64,000 nt of DNA from Hyphomicrobiales bacterium (lineage in GTDB: Bacteria > Pseudomonadota > Alphaproteobacteria > Rhodospirillales > JACKKN01): NCBI GenBank assembly GCA_024236415.1, contig JACKKN010000005.1, positions 248,001-312,000 on the forward strand, given 5' to 3'. This document shows, in pieces, positions 44,087 through 51,939 of the stretch. Every line of letters starts with the position of its first letter. Within the stretch, counting starts at the first letter, position 1. Under the pieces are notes generated by a model. It had not been told where the DNA came from and ran no database searches. It worked only from the letters and a program-made list of their open reading frames with translations. Position numbers and translations under genes: made by a program.

Positions 44087-44187
44087 CCGGTCCGCGAATC
44101 GGCCCCCTGGCACGCCGGGCGGCCACGGAGTCGCCGCGATCCCCCGTCCGTGGTACCATGGGCCATGGCAAGGGAGGGATTTCGCCC

Positions 44188-44472
44188 ATGACCGGCCTGC
44201 TTTCCAGCTTGGCGCGCCGACGCCGCCTGCCCACGGCCTGGGGCCCAGCCGCCGCCCTGGTCCTGCTGGCCGCCGCCGCCGTGGCCGCGGCGCCGTTGCA
44301 GGCCACCGACCCCAACCGCAGCGACTGCATGTGCCGCTACTTCGGCCACTACTACGCCCAGGGCGACGTGGTCTGCATGCGCGGCCCCGCCGGGCGGCGC
44401 TTGGCCAGGTGCGAGATGATGCTGAACAACCCCTCGTGGCGGGTCACCGCCACCCCCTGCCCGGGAGTGTGA
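44188..44472 (+). CDS. Small secreted Cys-rich protein
   Basis: 94 residues with a signal region (LVLLAAAAVAAAPLQATD). The mature part contains five Cys: D-C-M-C-R-Y-F-G-H-Y-Y-A-Q-G-D-V-V-C, then R-C-E-M-M-L-N-N-P-S-W and a C-terminal Cys. The pattern suggests a small disulfide-stabilised periplasmic protein of a type seen in alphaproteobacteria; function unknown. AGGGAGG precedes ATG 44188. It is convergent with the exporter operon, 13 bp apart. Confidence 0.7.
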   Translation: MTGLLSSLARRRRLPTAWGPAAALVLLAAAAVAAAPLQATDPNRSDCMCRYFGHYYAQGDVVCMRGPAGRRLARCEMMLNNPSWRVTATPCPGV

Positions 44473-44485
44473 GGCGCCGCCGCGG

Positions 44486-45718
44486 TCACTCGTGGCGCAG
44501 GGCCTCGATGGGGTCCAGGCGCGACGCCTTCAGCGCCGGGTAGTAGCCGAAGAAGACGCCGACGGCGGCCGAGAAGCCCATGGCCATGGCGATGGCCCCG
44601 GGCGACAGGATCAGGGGCCATTCGGCGAAGTGCGCCACGGCCAGCGAGCCGCCCACCCCCAGCACCACCCCGATCAGCCCGCCCATGACCGACAGCGCCA
44701 CGGACTCGATCACGAACTGCACCAGGATGTCGCGCCCCTGGGCGCCGACGGCCATGCGCAGGCCGATCTCGCGCGTGCGCTCGGTGACCGAGACCAGCAT
44801 GATGTTCATGATGCCGATGCCGCCGACGATCAGCGACACCCCGGCCACGGCCGCCAGCAGCAGGCCCATGACCCGCTCGGACTGGGCCCGGGCCTCCAGG
44901 ATCTGGGCCACGTTGCGCACGAAGAAGTCGTCGGGCTTGCCGTCGCGGATGCGGTGGCGGCGGCGCAGCACCTCCAGCACCTCTTTTTCGGTCTGGGCGA
45001 CCTGCTCGGGGCCCAGGACCTTGACGGTGATGGACCCCACGTAGTCGCCGCGCACCCGGTCGCCGCCCAGGACCCGCTTCTTGGCCGTGGAGAGCGGGAT
45101 GAACACCACGTCGTCCTGGTCGCTGCCGAACGGGGTCTGCCCCTTCTCGCGCGTGATGCCGATCACCGTGAAGGGTACCCGGCGCACGCGCAGGGTCTGG
45201 CCCAGGGGCGGCACGCCGCCGAACAGGCGCTCGGCCACCGTGCGGCCGATGACCGCCACCTTGGCCGCCGCCCGCTCCTCGGCGCGGGTGAAGCTGCGGC
45301 CCTCGCCGATGACCCAGTCGCGGGCGATCAGGTAGTCGTCGGTGACCCCCTGGATGGAGGTGAACCAGTTGACGTTGCCGTAGATGAGCTGCCCGGTGCC
45401 GCGCACCGCCGGCGCCGCGTAGCGCACCGACGGAATCTCGGCGGCCAGGGCGCGGGCGTCGTCCTCGGTCAGGGAGATGACGCTGCCGCTGCCGCCGCGC
45501 ACGCCGCCCGACACGCTGGTGCCGTTCAGCACGATCAGGATGTTGGAGCCCAGGCTCTGGATCACCGCCTGCACCCGCTGCTCGGCGCCGGCGCCCACGG
45601 CCACCATGGCGATCACCGCCGCCACGCCGATGATGATGCCCAGGGTGGTCAGCACCGTGCGCAGGACGTTGGCGCGCAGGCTGTCCAGGGCCGACAGCAG
45701 GACGTCCACCAGGTTCAT
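44486..45718 (-). CDS. MacB-like ABC transporter permease
   Basis: 410 residues. An N-terminal TM helix (LTTLGIIIGVAAVIAMVAVG, in the typical R-T-x-L-T-x-L-G context), a large periplasmic MacB-type domain (about 55-280) and three C-terminal TM helices with ERTREIGLRMAVGAQGRDIL. The last residues ASRLDPIEALRHE are typical. MacB/LolCDE-type mechanotransmission exporters move substrates from the periplasm. Unlike E. coli MacB, the ATPase is separate. The start overlaps the ATPase stop by 4 nt. Confidence 0.92.
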   Translation of the reverse strand: MNLVDVLLSALDSLRANVLRTVLTTLGIIIGVAAVIAMVAVGAGAEQRVQAVIQSLGSNILIVLNGTSVSGGVRGGSGSVISLTEDDARALAAEIPSVRYAAPAVRGTGQLIYGNVNWFTSIQGVTDDYLIARDWVIGEGRSFTRAEERAAAKVAVIGRTVAERLFGGVPPLGQTLRVRRVPFTVIGITREKGQTPFGSDQDDVVFIPLSTAKKRVLGGDRVRGDYVGSITVKVLGPEQVAQTEKEVLEVLRRRHRIRDGKPDDFFVRNVAQILEARAQSERVMGLLLAAVAGVSLIVGGIGIMNIMLVSVTERTREIGLRMAVGAQGRDILVQFVIESVALSVMGGLIGVVLGVGGSLAVAHFAEWPLILSPGAIAMAMGFSAAVGVFFGYYPALKASRLDPIEALRHE

Positions 45719-46452
45719 GGCGGCGCCACCTTGCCCGACAGGATGTCGGCCGCGGACAGGCGGTCGGTGACCGCCGCGTCCTCCACCAGGCGACCGTCGC
45801 GGAAGCCCAGGATGCGCCGCGCGAAGGCGGCGATCTCGGATTCGTGGGTGACCAGGATGACGGTGATGCCGCGGTCGTTCAGGTCCTGGAACAGGGCCAT
45901 GATCTCGAACCCCGTGCGCGTGTCCAGCGCCCCCGTGGGCTCGTCGGCCAGCAGCATGACCGGGTCGTTGACGATGGCCCGGGCGATGGCCACGCGCTGC
46001 ATCTGGCCGCCCGAAAGCTGGGTCGGCAGGTGGTGGGCACGTTCGGCCAGGCCGACCGAGTCCAGTGCCGCCGCCGCCTTGTCCCGGCGCTCGGCCCGGG
46101 GCACGGCGCCGTAGACCAGGGGCAGCTCCACGTTGCGCTGGGCGGTGGCCCGGGGCAGCAGGTTGAAGGTCTGGAACACGAAGCCGATCTTGCGGTTGCG
46201 GGTGCGCGCCAGGTCGTCGCGCGACAGCCGCGACACGTCGTCGCCGTCCAGCTCGTACTGCCCGCCCGTGGGCGTGTCCAGGCAGCCCAGCAGGTGCATG
46301 CAGGTGGACTTGCCCGACCCCGACGGGCCCATGATGGCGACGAAGTCGCCGCGGTCGATGGTCACGTCCAGGCCGGCCAGGGCGTGCACCAAGTGGCCGC
46401 CGACCTGATAGTCCCGGCACAGTCCCCGGGTGCGAACGATGGGCGCGGCCAT
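45715..46452 (-). CDS. MacB/LolD-type ABC transporter ATPase
   Basis: 245 residues. Walker A I-M-G-P-S-G-S-G-K-S-T, then KIGFVFQTFNLLPRATAQRN with the Q loop, LSGGQMQRVAIARAIVNDP signature, MLLADEPTGALDTRTG Walker B/D-loop and the H-switch in V-T-H-E. It energises the permease encoded next. It lies 8 bp after the adaptor gene, overlaps the permease gene by 4 nt, and completes a three-gene tripartite efflux operon; the outer-membrane channel is not in the window. Confidence 0.94.
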   Translation of the reverse strand: MAAPIVRTRGLCRDYQVGGHLVHALAGLDVTIDRGDFVAIMGPSGSGKSTCMHLLGCLDTPTGGQYELDGDDVSRLSRDDLARTRNRKIGFVFQTFNLLPRATAQRNVELPLVYGAVPRAERRDKAAAALDSVGLAERAHHLPTQLSGGQMQRVAIARAIVNDPVMLLADEPTGALDTRTGFEIMALFQDLNDRGITVILVTHESEIAAFARRILGFRDGRLVEDAAVTDRLSAADILSGKVAPP

Positions 46453-46460
46453 GGCGCGGC

Positions 46461-47972
46461 TCAGCGCCGGCCGGCGGCGGTGTCGACGCCGACGATCACC
46501 TGGTCGCCCTCGGCCAGGTCGCCGCCGACCAACTCGGTCATGGTGCCGTCGGACAGGCCGGCGACCACGTTCACCGGCACCGGCGTGCCGTCCGCACCCA
46601 GCTTCCAGACCCGGCCCCGGCTGCGCACGCCGGCGGCCCGATCGGCCTGCATTTCGGCGTAGATCTTGCGCTGGCCCTCGTCCAGCAGCGCGGCCACCCG
46701 CTTGACCGCCTGGGCGCGGAGCTGGCGCACGGCCTCGTCGCTGTCGCCGCCACCTCCCTCGCCGCCCTGGCGCAGGGCGCGGATGGATCCGCCGGTCTCG
46801 ACGAAAATCGCGCGCACCTTCTCTTGCTGTTCGGCGGTCAGGTTCAGGCGCTTGGTCAGGCCCTGCATCAGGCGCTCCATTCGCTCGCGCCCGGCCTCGG
46901 GGCCCCGTTGCGGCGCCGCGGCCGCCGGCTGGGCCCCGGCCGGGGTGAATCGCAGGGCGGCGTCGGGCACTTTCAGCACGTCGTCGCGGGTGCCGACCAC
47001 GATGTCCACGTTGGCGGTCATGCCGGGCAGCAGTTGCTGGCCCGGGTTGTCGGCGCTGGCGATGACCGTGTAGGTGACCACGTTGGAGACCTCGGTCGGC
47101 TGCTTGCGAATCTGGGTGACGGCGCCGGCGAAGGTGCGCGACGGGAAGGCATCGACGGAGAACTCCACCCGCTGGTCCTCGTGCACGCGGCCGATGTCGG
47201 CCTCGTCGACGCTGATCTCCACCTGCATCCGGCGCAGATCCTGGGCGATGGTGAACAGCACCGGCGCCTGCAGGCTGGCGGCCACGGTCTGGCCGATGTC
47301 CACGTCGCGGCCGATCACAACCCCGTCCACCGGCGAACGGATGAAGGTGTGCTCCAGGTCCAGCTCGCGGTCGCGCAGGGTCGCCTCCTTGGCCTGGACC
47401 TGGGCCTGGGCGGTCTGCAGCTGGGCCTGCTGTTGCAGCAGCCGGGCGCGCAGGCTCTCGATGCGGGCCCGGCCCTGGTCGCGGGCGGCGACGGCGGTGT
47501 CGACGGCGCTTTCCGACACGGCGCCGCGGTCCACCAGCACCCGTTTGCGCTTCAAGTCCTGCTCGGCCTCCTTCAGGGCCGCCTCTGCACCGGTGATCTC
47601 GGCCCGCATCTCGGCCAGGCTGGCCCGCTGCATGGCCACGTTGGCCTCGGCCACGGCGACCTCGGCGCGGGCCACCCGCACCTTGGCGTCGAACGCGGCC
47701 GGGTCTATGCGGGCGATGATCTGGCCGGCCTGGACGGCGGTGTTGAAGTCGGCCGGCAGTTCCGAGATCTGGCCCGACACCTGGGACCCCACCTGCACGG
47801 TCACCACCGGGTTGACCTTGCCGGTGGACGACACGGCCATGCGCACGGCGCCGCGCTCGACCTTGGCCTGGCGGTACTTGGGGGCGGCGGCCTGGTCGTC
47901 ACCGGACAGCAGGTAATAGCCGCCGCCGCCGGCGGCGAGGGCAATCAGCAGAACGAGGGCGAACCGGCGCAT
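46461..47972 (-). CDS. MacA-like periplasmic adaptor with inserted LTxxQ helical segment
   Basis: 503 residues, longer than MacA (about 370). An N-terminal anchor (LVLLIALAAGGGGYYLLSG), lipoyl half, long coiled coil (about 100-205), second lipoyl half (IRSPVDGVVIGRDVDIGQTV), and beta-barrel (V-D-E-A-D-I-G-R-V) are standard. At about 345-450 there is an extra segment with L-N-L-T-A-E-Q-Q-E-K-V-R and a second helix DEGQRKIYAEMQADRA, resembling the LTxxQ motif helices of Spy/CpxP chaperones, followed by the normal membrane-proximal end. It should link the permease to an outer-membrane channel. Confidence 0.88.
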   Translation of the reverse strand: MRRFALVLLIALAAGGGGYYLLSGDDQAAAPKYRQAKVERGAVRMAVSSTGKVNPVVTVQVGSQVSGQISELPADFNTAVQAGQIIARIDPAAFDAKVRVARAEVAVAEANVAMQRASLAEMRAEITGAEAALKEAEQDLKRKRVLVDRGAVSESAVDTAVAARDQGRARIESLRARLLQQQAQLQTAQAQVQAKEATLRDRELDLEHTFIRSPVDGVVIGRDVDIGQTVAASLQAPVLFTIAQDLRRMQVEISVDEADIGRVHEDQRVEFSVDAFPSRTFAGAVTQIRKQPTEVSNVVTYTVIASADNPGQQLLPGMTANVDIVVGTRDDVLKVPDAALRFTPAGAQPAAAAPQRGPEAGRERMERLMQGLTKRLNLTAEQQEKVRAIFVETGGSIRALRQGGEGGGGDSDEAVRQLRAQAVKRVAALLDEGQRKIYAEMQADRAAGVRSRGRVWKLGADGTPVPVNVVAGLSDGTMTELVGGDLAEGDQVIVGVDTAAGRR

Positions 47973-48078
47973 GGACGTGGATTCCCTTGAGGCGCGGGGG
48001 GCAGGACAGCCCGACTATGCCAAAGACCATCGGCGGAAAAAAGCCGCCATGGAGGGCCATGGAAGGACCGGCGGCGAT

Positions 48079-48447
48079 TCAGGCGGCGGCGGGTCCGCCC
48101 GGCTTCGCACCGGCGCCCGGGTCAGGGTCCGGGGCCGGGTCCTTGCCGGCGGCCCGCGCCTGGGCCCGGCCGACGGTCTTGTCCACGTCCAGGGGCGTCG
48201 AGCGGCGGCGGTAGAACACCGGCGCCACCGCGCGGACCACGATCCACAGCCCCACGACCACCCCCAGGCCGATGCCGGCGAAGGCGCCGATCTGCGCCAT
48301 CAGGGGCAGCTTGGCCAGGGGCTTGATCTGTTCGAAGGCGGTGTAGCCCAGCAGGAACCAGACCGCGCCGCCGATGGCGGCGGAGGCGGCGGCGGCGCGG
48401 CGCGCCCGGCGGGCGCCCCGCCGTTTCCTCCCGGATCCGTAGACCAT
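48079..48447 (-). CDS. Small membrane protein, two predicted helices
   Basis: 122 residues; no family recognised. A basic N-terminus (RKRRGARRARRAAA) precedes two TM helices (AIGGAVWFLLGYTAFEQI, then IGAFAGIGLGVVVGLWIVV) and a Pro/Ala/Asp-rich cytoplasmic tail. The two-helix hairpin with charged loops loosely recalls AtpI/AtpZ-like proteins, but no ATP synthase genes are near. It lies upstream of the exporter operon on the same strand, 106 bp away. Confidence 0.6.
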   Translation of the reverse strand: MVYGSGRKRRGARRARRAAAASAAIGGAVWFLLGYTAFEQIKPLAKLPLMAQIGAFAGIGLGVVVGLWIVVRAVAPVFYRRRSTPLDVDKTVGRAQARAAGKDPAPDPDPGAGAKPGGPAAA

Positions 48448-48550
48448 GGCGCCATGATAGCCCGCCCGACGCCGGCGGCGGGACTAAATTCGGCCGGCGC
48501 CGGGCGCGCGGGACCGCCCCACCGGGCCGGTCCCGCCGCCGCGGCGGCGA

Positions 48551-49015
48551 CTAGTCCTTCTTGCGGAAATTGTCGTGGCAGGCCTTGCAGGCGTTCTTGC
48601 CCAAGGCGCCCAGGGCGGCGCCGAAGGCCTTGGGGTCGCCGCCCTTGGCCGCCTCGGCCAGCTTGGCGGCGTGCTCGACGAAGGCCTGCTGCACGGCGGC
48701 GAACTCGGCCGGCTTGTCGAAGGCGGCGTTCAGCAGCTCGGTCTCGCCGGCCGAGGTGCCCGAGCCCTTGGGGAAGACGTGCTGGCTCATCTTGGCCAGG
48801 TCGGCCATGGCCTGGGCATGGCCGGCCAGGTCGGCGCGGTCGCCGCCCTCGCCCTTGACGATGGTCACCATGGAGCCCATGTGCCCGCCGATGGCCTTCA
48901 TCACGGCCTTGCGGTACTTGATGGCGCCGCCGTCCGCGACGGCGGCGCCGGCATAGGCCAGGACGGCCGCGAACCCCAGGGCCATGGCGGCATGGCGCGT
49001 GGTGAAATATCTCAT
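48551..49015 (-). CDS. Class II cytochrome c (c'/c556 type)
   Basis: 154 residues. The signal peptide (MALGFAAVLAYAGAAVAD) is followed by IKYRKAVMKAIGGHMGSM, with the helix-1 R-x-x-x-M pattern, and ends with C143-K-A-C146-H147, the C-terminal C-x-x-C-H haem site of four-helix cytochromes c' and c556. These proteins bind NO or carry electrons in the periplasm. The promoter is a mirror copy of the ECF sigma promoter, so the gene is probably in that sigma factor's regulon. The start is ATG 49015. Confidence 0.92.
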   Translation of the reverse strand: MRYFTTRHAAMALGFAAVLAYAGAAVADGGAIKYRKAVMKAIGGHMGSMVTIVKGEGGDRADLAGHAQAMADLAKMSQHVFPKGSGTSAGETELLNAAFDKPAEFAAVQQAFVEHAAKLAEAAKGGDPKAFGAALGALGKNACKACHDNFRKKD

Positions 49016-49077
49016 CTGTTCTGTCTCCCGGTCCAAATCGGTGAATCGCGGGGCGGTTGATCCGCCCCTCCGATGCG

Positions 49078-49105
49078 CTAACAGCCGCCGGGGTGGGATA
49101 TTCCC
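49078..49105 (-). promoter_or_regulatory. Predicted ECF-type promoter of the cytochrome gene
   Basis: On the minus strand GGGAATA (49105-49099), 15 bp, TGTTAG (49083-49078), about 56 nt of leader before the ATG. The sequence TCCGATGCGCTAACAGCC at 49069-49086 is an exact inverse copy of 49157-49174. Confidence 0.65.
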
Positions 49106-49137
49106 GCCCGGATTGAAAAGATTTTTTTGCGCCGGCC

Positions 49138-49165
49138 GGGAATATGCGGCGGCCCCGGCTGTTAG
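49138..49165 (+). promoter_or_regulatory. Predicted ECF-type promoter of the sigma factor gene
   Basis: GGGAATA (49138-49144), 15 bp, TGTTAG (49160-49165), identical elements and spacing to the cytochrome promoter on the other strand. A leader of about 190 nt would follow before the ATG at 49365; no gene is seen in it. Confidence 0.65.
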
Positions 49166-49364
49166 CGCATCGGATGGGCGGCGTGCGCCCGCGGCGGAGG
49201 CTCCCGTGGGCCTCGCCGGGGGCGGGCGCCGCGAAGAGGAGGTTCGGGTGATGGCGTCCGCGGCGCCCAGGCGCTAAGATCGCCGCCACCGCGCCCCCGT
49301 CCCGCCCGCTGAACGGGCCGGGACGGCAGGCGGGCGGCGGACGGGCAAGGGGCGGCGGAGCTGG

Positions 49365-49895
49365 ATGATCGACACGGCGGCCATGGCGGAGCAGATCCCG
49401 GCCTTGCGCCGCTATGCGCGGGCCCTGCTGCGCGACGCCAGCCAGGCCGACGACCTGGTCCAGGACTGCCTGGAGCGGGCGCTGAGCCGCCAACACCTGT
49501 TCCGACCCGGGACAAACCTGCGCGCGTGGCTGTTCACGATCATGCACAACCAGTTCGTCAACTTCGCCAAACGACGCGGCCGGGCCCCCGACGTGGTGCC
49601 CCTGGACGACGAGGGCGGCCACCTGCCCGGCGGCGCCGTGGCGCCGGACCAGGGCGGCCGACTGCGCCTGCGCGACCTGTCGCGGGCGCTGGACGCCCTG
49701 CCCGAGGAGCAGCGGGCGGTGGTGCTGCTGGTGGGGCTGGAGGACCTGAGCTACCGCGAGACGGCCGAGGTCCTGGACGTGCCCGTGGGCACGGTCATGT
49801 CGCGCCTGGCCCGCGGGCGCGAGCGCCTGCGCCGCCTGATGGAGCCGCCCGAGGCCGGCAGCGGCGGCGAACCCGGCCTGCGGGGGGTGAAATGA
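49365..49895 (+). CDS. ECF-family RNA polymerase sigma factor
   Basis: 176 residues. Region 2: LRRYARALLRDASQADDLVQ, then D-C-L-E-R-A-L, and N-L-R-A-W-L-F-T-I-M-H-N; region 4: ALDALPEEQRAVVLLVGLED, L-S-Y-R-E-T-A-E-V-L-D-V-P-V-G-T-V-M-S-R-L-A-R-G-R. It directs polymerase to its own and the divergent cytochrome promoter, if the inverted promoter pair is read correctly. Overlap with the next gene (ATGA) is typical of a sigma/anti-sigma pair. Confidence 0.94.
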   Translation: MIDTAAMAEQIPALRRYARALLRDASQADDLVQDCLERALSRQHLFRPGTNLRAWLFTIMHNQFVNFAKRRGRAPDVVPLDDEGGHLPGGAVAPDQGGRLRLRDLSRALDALPEEQRAVVLLVGLEDLSYRETAEVLDVPVGTVMSRLARGRERLRRLMEPPEAGSGGEPGLRGVK

Positions 49896-50716
49896 GCGCG
49901 GCGCGGACCCTGGGCGAGGGCGACCTGCACGCCTACCTGGACGGCGAGCTGGACGCCGAGGGCCGGGCCGAGGTGGAGGCCTGGCTGGCCGGGCACCCCG
50001 ACGCGTCGGCGCGCCTGGCCGGCTACCGCGACCACAAGGCGGGCCTGCACGCCCTGTTCGACGGCGTCCTGGACGAGCCCCTGCCCGACTCCCTGCGCCG
50101 CACCCTGGCCGCCGGGACCCGGCCGGCCGCCGTTTCCCCGCCCGGCCCGCCGGCCTGGCGCCGCGCCGCGGCGGCGGCGGTGCTGCTGGCGGCGGGCGGC
50201 CTGGGCGGCTGGTTCGGCCAGCGGGCCCTGGCCCCGGAAACGCCGCCCGCGGCGGTGACGGCGCCGGCGGCGGCCTTCGCCCAGCGCGCCATCGGCGCCC
50301 ACGTGGTCTACGCCGCCGAGGTGCGCCACCCAGTCGAGGTGGGCGCCGACGAGGAGAAGCACCTGTCGGCCTGGCTGTCCAAGCGCCTGGGCCGGCCCCT
50401 GCACGCGCCGGCCCTGACCGAGGCCGGGTTCCGCCTGGTGGGCGGGCGGCTGCTGCCCGACGGCGGCGCCCCGGCGGCCCAGTTCATGTACGAGAACGGC
50501 GACGGGCAACGGGTCACGGTCTACCTGCGCCAGCGCTTCGGCACCGGCACGGTTGCCTTCCGCTTCGCCGAGCACGACGGCCGCCGCGCCTTCTACTGGA
50601 TCGACGAGCCCTTCGCCTGCGCCCTCATCGGCGACATCGACCGCGACACGCTGATGAAGCTGTCGCACCTGGTCTACAACGCCATCGAGAACCGAACGGC
50701 CAAGGCCGGCGGCTAG
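49892..50716 (+). CDS. Transmembrane anti-sigma factor
   Basis: 274 residues. The cytoplasmic N-domain (LHAYLDGELDAEGRAEVEAW, then L-A-G-H-P) is anti-sigma-like but lacks the H-x3-C-x2-C zinc motif. One TM helix (about 90-108, AAAAAVLLAAGGLGGWFG) leads to a ~165-residue periplasmic domain with conserved aromatic segments (AQFMYENGDGQRVTVYLRQR, A-F-Y-W-I-D-E-P-F-A-C-A-L) that likely senses the signal. It holds the ECF sigma factor at the membrane. Translated from an ATGA overlap with the sigma gene. Confidence 0.85.
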   Translation: MSAARTLGEGDLHAYLDGELDAEGRAEVEAWLAGHPDASARLAGYRDHKAGLHALFDGVLDEPLPDSLRRTLAAGTRPAAVSPPGPPAWRRAAAAAVLLAAGGLGGWFGQRALAPETPPAAVTAPAAAFAQRAIGAHVVYAAEVRHPVEVGADEEKHLSAWLSKRLGRPLHAPALTEAGFRLVGGRLLPDGGAPAAQFMYENGDGQRVTVYLRQRFGTGTVAFRFAEHDGRRAFYWIDEPFACALIGDIDRDTLMKLSHLVYNAIENRTAKAGG

Positions 50717-50730
50717 ACGCCAGAACGCAA

Positions 50731-50952
50731 TTATCCTGGAAAAATGGTGGGCGCGGCTGGGATTGAACCAGCGACCCCTGCCGTGTGAATGTACAATTCG
50801 CACGGGAGCACGTTCCAAAACAACATTCCTCCATAGCTGTCGGAGTAGCCCTCTGGTGTCTCAAAGTGCAGTTGACACTTCCCATGCACGCGCTCTGAGC
50901 CATCCTCGGAGATTTCAGCAGTCAGCGACAAAGCTTCAAACGACCAGTACAC
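50731..50952 (-). CDS. Small hypothetical protein ending inside the attachment site
   Basis: 73 residues from a GTG at 50952 with a strong GAAGGAGGGGG 4-5 nt upstream. The first ~55 residues (starting MYWSFEALSLTAEIS) are encoded by moderate-GC DNA unlike the neighbours; the rest is read through the 46-bp tRNA fragment. Integration or recombination at the att site probably truncated or re-tailed the original protein. No family is recognised. It is divergent from the 174-residue gene. It could instead be a chance frame. Confidence 0.45.
   Translation of the reverse strand: MYWSFEALSLTAEISEDGSERVHGKCQLHFETPEGYSDSYGGMLFWNVLPCELYIHTAGVAGSIPAAPTIFPG
50744..50789 (-). repeat. Distal attachment-site copy: 46-bp duplicate of the tRNA-Val 3' part
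   Basis: Identical over 46 bp to 51939-51984, covering the 3' CCA through the T arm to the anticodon loop of tRNA-Val. The 5' half of a tRNA is absent, so it is not a second tRNA gene. It marks the far end of an inserted element of about 1.2 kb. Confidence 0.88.
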
Positions 50953-51119
50953 AGCCCCCTCCTTCGCACATTCCCTTTATCCGAGTATAACACACACAGA
51001 CACTGCCTTCACGCCGGCAACACGAGGCCAACCTCCATAAATCGGGTTTTAAGCAACTTAGGAAATGCGGACTGTTGGCCCTAGTTTCTAGGAAATGTCG
51101 GTAAGGCCTGAATACCTGG

Positions 51120-51125
51120 TATAAT
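51120..51125 (+). promoter_or_regulatory. -10 element of the island gene
   Basis: A perfect TATAAT lies 20 nt before the ATG at 51145; the -35 is poor (TGTCGG at 51096-51101, 18-bp spacer). Confidence 0.5.
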
Positions 51126-51144
51126 TTGGCCGGAGGGCGCATCG

Positions 51145-51669
51145 ATGCAAACAGCAAATTTCTCAAAACTCCATGTCAGCGCACTCGTTGTTCTTGCGTC
51201 CTTTCTCTGGGTCTGTTGGCCAGGGTCCGGGCTTGCAAAAAGTCTAAATCCACACATTGATACAACAACGCGGTGGACTGCCGACACATTTAAAAAGTAT
51301 GTCGTGCATTCGGGAAAGATTAGCTTTGTGCATTGGAAGTATAAAGATTATGGAAATAATAAATCTGGAGACAGGTTTTTTAATCAAGTAATAAAAGAAT
51401 ATGGGGACGCTATAGAGCAGTTTATTGTAATTAAAACAGAAACATATCCAAATGAAGGGAAAGAATTGCGGATTATTCCTTCTCTCTATAACGATGATAA
51501 GAATGAAGGGCCAATTGAAGCTTTTCCAAGCTACAGCATTTTTCTGCGATCAGGAGAAGAGATTAGAGTGAGGGGGCCTCCCGCAGGGAAGGAAGGATAC
51601 GAAAAGAAATATGAGAGAGTCTACAAACCCGGCTTAGACAAATATATCCGAGGGGTAGGGCGGAATTGA
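51145..51669 (+). CDS. AT-rich island gene: secreted protein, possibly thioredoxin-like fold without Cys pair
   Basis: 174 residues, no recognised family. A signal peptide (ALVVLASFLWVCWPGSGLA) is followed by a mature part with ISFVHWKYKDY, IEQFIVIKTETYP, EAFPSYSIFLRSGEEIRVRG and a C-terminal helix. The F-P-S-Y-S-I-F-x-x-S-G-E-E strand-turn resembles the cis-Pro region of thioredoxin-like proteins, but no C-x-x-C is present, so this is speculative. Codon use is strongly AT-rich compared with every neighbour, indicating recent transfer. CGGAGGG precedes the ATG at 8 nt. It is the main cargo gene of the element at tRNA-Val. Confidence 0.8.
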   Translation: MQTANFSKLHVSALVVLASFLWVCWPGSGLAKSLNPHIDTTTRWTADTFKKYVVHSGKISFVHWKYKDYGNNKSGDRFFNQVIKEYGDAIEQFIVIKTETYPNEGKELRIIPSLYNDDKNEGPIEAFPSYSIFLRSGEEIRVRGPPAGKEGYEKKYERVYKPGLDKYIRGVGRN

Positions 51670-51837
51670 AACTGTCTAAACGCAGTTTCGCGTGGCGTTC
51701 ACGTCCCTAAATTGTGATTTTCGGAGGCTGGGGGCCGACCCGGCAGCGGCGCGGTTCTAGCTTCCGAAAAGTCCCCTTTTCGCGGGTTACCACAAGATCG
51801 GTTAATCCCCCAACGCGACAGTTCGGCCGAACCACGA

Positions 51838-51861
51838 ATTTTACCCTGGATTTTACCCTGG
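51838..51861. repeat. Tandem 12-bp repeat near the tRNA-proximal element end
   Basis: ATTTTACCCTGG occurs twice without a gap (51838-51849, 51850-51861), about 78 bp inside the att boundary. The position suits arm-type integrase or excisionase binding sites. The surrounding 51670-51938 holds no supported gene. Confidence 0.7.
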
Positions 51862-51909
51862 GCGTCTCATAGGCCAATTATCGAGGCGGTATGCCCGCCC
51901 AAAAACGAC

Positions 51910-51934
51910 AAAACCCCCCGGTTTCCCGGGGGGT
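51910..51934 (-). terminator. Terminator of tRNA-Val
   Basis: On the minus strand an 8-bp stem CCCCCCGG/CCGGGGGG with a GAAA loop (51914-51933) is followed by a T-rich tract (TTTTGTCGTTTTT), immediately after the tRNA 3' end. Confidence 0.85.
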
Positions 51935-51939
51935 TTTCA

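Noticed and set aside
50744..50818. Second tRNA-Val gene
   Set aside because: Only the 3' part is present; the D arm and 5' acceptor strand are replaced by unrelated AT-rich DNA, so it is an att duplication.
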